8,922 nucleotides of DNA from Deltaproteobacteria bacterium RBG_13_61_14 (GTDB taxonomy: Bacteria; RBG-13-61-14): assembly GCA_001797815.1 (NCBI GenBank), contig MGQK01000067.1, positions 32,786-41,707 of the forward strand. Reading direction: 5' to 3'. Position numbers and translations under genes: made by a program. This document shows positions 7,389 through 8,922 of the stretch, one piece after another. The notes beneath the pieces were generated by a model that saw only the letters and a list, made by a program, of their open reading frames with translations, was not told the DNA's origin and searched no databases. The first letter of the stretch is position 1, and each line of letters starts with the position of its first letter.

Positions 7389-7535
7389 ACCACAGAGACA
7401 CAGAGAGCACAGAGAAAGATTATCTTGGGTTTCTGAGCTGCGCTGCCCGCAGCAGAGTGGCTCGAATCTCTGGGCAGTTTCTTTGAGCGAAATTAACTCC
7501 TTTTTCACTCCGTGCTCTCTGTGTGCTCTGTGTTT
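7388..7535. repeat. Foldback element with CACAGAG-type inverted arms
   Basis: The left arm at 7388-7418 reads AACCACAGAGACACAGAGAG then CACAGAGAAAG. The right arm at 7502-7535 is its imperfect reverse complement (its complement reads AAACACAGAGCACACAGAGA then GCACGGAG). About 83 nt lie between them, with a small internal hairpin GCTGCG/CGCAGC (7437-7453). No open frame of note lies inside. The element touches the rtcA stop codon. It looks like a miniature non-coding element; as RNA it would form a long imperfect stem that could end or protect the rtcA transcript. Confidence 0.75.
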
Positions 7536-7556
7536 GATCTTCTTTTTCCTCCCCTG

Positions 7557-7631
7557 GTCAAAAATTTGACATTTCGCTCAATCCTGGTAAATTGAATTTA
7601 GGTCAATTTTGACCCTGGCGCAGGATTGAGC
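7557..7631. promoter_or_regulatory. Promoter-like pair flanked by two related dyads and an 11-bp inverted repeat
   Basis: A -35 TTGACA (7566-7571), a 16-nt spacer and a -10 TAAATT (7588-7593) predict transcription from about 7600 toward the lipoprotein gene. Dyad one is GTCAAA-AA-TTTGAC (7557-7570), over the -35. Dyad two is GGTCAA-TT-TTGACC (7601-7614), at the start site. The half-sites are alike and the centres are 44 nt apart, as expected for two operator sites of one dimeric regulator. A perfect 11-bp inverted repeat GCTCAATCCTG (7576-7586) and CAGGATTGAGC (7621-7631) encloses dyad two. A further 7-bp dyad AAATTGA/TCAATTT (7589-7609) overlaps it. The dyads are direct observations; promoter and operator roles are inferred. 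Confidence 0.45.
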
Positions 7632-7640
7632 CAGCCCAAG

Positions 7641-7703
7641 TTGAGGGAGCAACGCGAACCTTGAAAGGAGGTTCGAGGGACCTACGCTCCCTCGAAAAGT
7701 TTC
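7641..7703 (+). promoter_or_regulatory. Structured translation-initiation leader with mutually exclusive hairpins
   Basis: AAAGGAGG (7664-7671) is the only strong Shine-Dalgarno, yet it ends 32 nt before the ATG at 7704. A perfect 9-bp hairpin, TTCGAGGGA (7672-7680) with TCCCTCGAA (7688-7696), fills that gap and would leave only 7 unpaired nt between itself and the ATG. A competing hairpin, CGAACCT (7655-7661) with AGGTTCG (7669-7675), pairs half of the Shine-Dalgarno. It can nest inside a third helix, TTGAGGGAGC (7641-7650) with 7686-7695 (one G-U pair). The third helix and the 9-bp hairpin use the same bases and cannot coexist. This gives a plausible open and a closed state. A REP-like palindromic repeat is the alternative explanation. 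Confidence 0.5.
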
Positions 7704-8525
7704 ATGAAACAATTGATCGTGACGATTCTGGCGCTCGGCCTGCTCGGCGCTTGTGCGCCCCGGCAGCAACGCGCCCTGGAAAAGGCCGTCCGTCAAAATC
7801 CTGACTCGGCTGCCGCTCACCTGGCGCTGGGCCGCTACTGCTTCCAGACCGGCCAGTATGATGGCGCGCTGGAACACTACCGCTCCGCGGTGAGCCTGGC
7901 CCCGGCCGACCCGGCCGGCCGCAGCGAATACGGCCACCTGCTTTACTTCACCTGTCATTATGATGATGCGCTGGTGCAATACCGGATGGCCCTGATGCAG
8001 AACCCCGAAGATCCACGGCTGCACCTCTGGCTCGGCAACCTCTACGGCTTTTTAGCCCGCGACCGGGAAGCCGAGGCCGAATACCTCTGGCTGGCCCGAG
8101 AGGACCCGAAGGATCCCGAGCCTTACCTGATGCTGGGCAGCCTCTACGGCGCCAGCCGCAACTGGGGCCAGGCCGCCCTGGCCTATCGCCAGGCCATTGC
8201 CCGAAGCCCGCGGGATAAGTCGCTCTGGATGATTTTGGGTAATACCTATGCCGCGGCCGGACAAGCTCCGGAGGCGGAGTCGGCCTACCGGAGCGCGCTC
8301 GCTCTCGACCCGGAGAATGCCGAGGCCTGGACCTGCCTGGGCCAGCTTCACTTGTCCATGCGGGATTGGAAGGAAGCCTCGGCGGACTTTACCGCGGCGC
8401 TGCTGGCCGATCCCAAGCGCGCCGACGCCAAGCAGGGTTTAGCCCTGGCCCTGACCAAGCTCCAGGACCAGGCCCAGGGAAGAGTCCGCACCGGCCAGGC
8501 CGAAAGACCGAGCGCCGGATTCTGA
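7704..8525 (+). CDS. TPR-repeat lipoprotein
   Basis: A 273-aa membrane-anchored tetratricopeptide protein, probably a protein-protein interaction scaffold in the envelope; partner unknown. The signal is short, MKQLIVTILALGLLGAC, with a lipobox LGAC and lipidated Cys17. Residue +2 is Ala, which in the E. coli rule favours outer-membrane sorting. After a single helix (21-33) come six TPR units of exactly 34 residues each (34-67, 68-101, 102-135, 136-169, 170-203, 204-237). All end in Pro, and most have Gly at position 10 and the Tyr/Phe and Ala positions of the family. A polar tail follows (238-273). The start is fixed by the lipoprotein signal. The gene follows a 315-nt structured intergenic region and is convergent, 20 nt apart, with the DUF169 gene. 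PilF/NlpI-type or outer-membrane assembly roles are possible but not shown. Confidence 0.88.
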   Translation: MKQLIVTILALGLLGACAPRQQRALEKAVRQNPDSAAAHLALGRYCFQTGQYDGALEHYRSAVSLAPADPAGRSEYGHLLYFTCHYDDALVQYRMALMQNPEDPRLHLWLGNLYGFLARDREAEAEYLWLAREDPKDPEPYLMLGSLYGASRNWGQAALAYRQAIARSPRDKSLWMILGNTYAAAGQAPEAESAYRSALALDPENAEAWTCLGQLHLSMRDWKEASADFTAALLADPKRADAKQGLALALTKLQDQAQGRVRTGQAERPSAGF

Positions 8526-8545
8526 GAGTCGCAGAAGGGACCGAG

Positions 8546-8922
8546 CTATTCGCTGCTGGTAATTTGCTTCCAGGTCTGCCGCTCGAGGAAGCTCCCGGCC
8601 ACATTGGCTTCCATCTCCTGGAACCGTGCGAAGGGCATGGCAAAGGTCATCAGGTTTTTGCCCAGTTGACGGTTGATGCTGACCCGGGCCGAGAGGTCGG
8701 TCAGGCCCACGACCGCCCGGGGCTGATCCGACCGGGCTTCGCGGTAAGCGAAAATGCCCACGGTCTGGCACCCGGCGCCATAGGGGATGACCACGTTCTC
8801 CATGTCGTCCCGGTCGTAATTGGCCAACACCACCAGGGCGGAAAGCTGGTCCGGGTTGACAAAGAAGATGACCACCTGGGGAATTTCCCGGGCCAGGTCC
8901 ACTTCCTTAAGCGGCTTGAAGA
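8546..8922 (-). CDS. DUF169 family protein, 5'-truncated by the window
   Basis: The last 124 residues or so of a protein whose frame remains open to the right edge; the true start is outside the window, and an internal GTG at 8900-8902 is not it because the reading frame continues upstream with FKPLKE. The visible segment has PQVVIFFVNPDQLSALVVLA, then NYDRDD, VVIPYGAGCQTVGIF (a conserved Gly-Ala-Gly-Cys), RAVVGLTDLSAR and NLMTFAMPFARFQEMEANV, ending FLERQTWKQITSSE. This is the C-terminal half of DUF169 (COG2043), a family with no firmly established reaction, common in anaerobes and archaea. No membrane segment is visible. It converges with the lipoprotein gene with 20 nt between the stop codons and no evident terminator in the gap. 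Confidence 0.82.
   Translation of the reverse strand, partial: FKPLKEVDLAREIPQVVIFFVNPDQLSALVVLANYDRDDMENVVIPYGAGCQTVGIFAYREARSDQPRAVVGLTDLSARVSINRQLGKNLMTFAMPFARFQEMEANVAGSFLERQTWKQITSSE

Overview
The window is a stretch of GC-rich bacterial chromosome. It holds six intact or nearly intact protein genes, one gene cut by each window edge among them, and one small gene remnant. Three products have N-terminal export signals, and one of these has a lipobox. Together with the enzyme set this fits a free-living, diderm-like heterotroph. The intergenic repeats (CACAGAGA-type foldback arms, paired AAAATAGG/CCTATTTT palindromes, 7-bp tandems) resemble those I associate with genomes of uncultured bacteria. 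The phylum cannot be fixed from this window. No rRNA, tRNA, CRISPR array, intact transposase or prophage gene was seen.

Left block (1-2580, + strand): the C-terminal three quarters of an NADP-type isocitrate dehydrogenase (icd), then 8 nt later an exported YtcJ-like metal-dependent amidohydrolase. A short palindromic repeat starts on the stop codon of the amidohydrolase. Next comes an exported alpha/beta-hydrolase (2690-3913). It is followed by a 527-nt patchwork without an intact gene (3914-4440), which contains heptamer tandems, a GC hairpin, a second copy of the same palindrome, and a short decayed fragment of a homocysteine S-methyltransferase (MetH-type) gene.

Middle block (4441-7388): a long-chain acyl-CoA synthetase on the minus strand and RNA 3'-phosphate cyclase (rtcA) on the plus strand are divergent. 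They share a 155-nt region with two back-to-back sigma70-like promoters. The ligase promoter settles its start at 6195.

Right block (7389-8922): a 315-nt intergenic region separates rtcA from a TPR lipoprotein gene. It contains a foldback repeat, a promoter-like pair flanked by two related dyads, and a leader with mutually exclusive hairpins around a Shine-Dalgarno sequence placed unusually far from its ATG. A DUF169 gene enters from the right edge on the minus strand, tail to tail with the lipoprotein gene.

The genes do not form one pathway: they cover TCA cycle, exported hydrolysis, fatty-acid activation and RNA end repair. No defence or biosynthetic system was recognised. The best candidate for something undescribed is the structured leader of the TPR lipoprotein gene (7557-7703). 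The second is the repeat-flanked segment from 2579 to 4398 with the MetH remnant at its edge.
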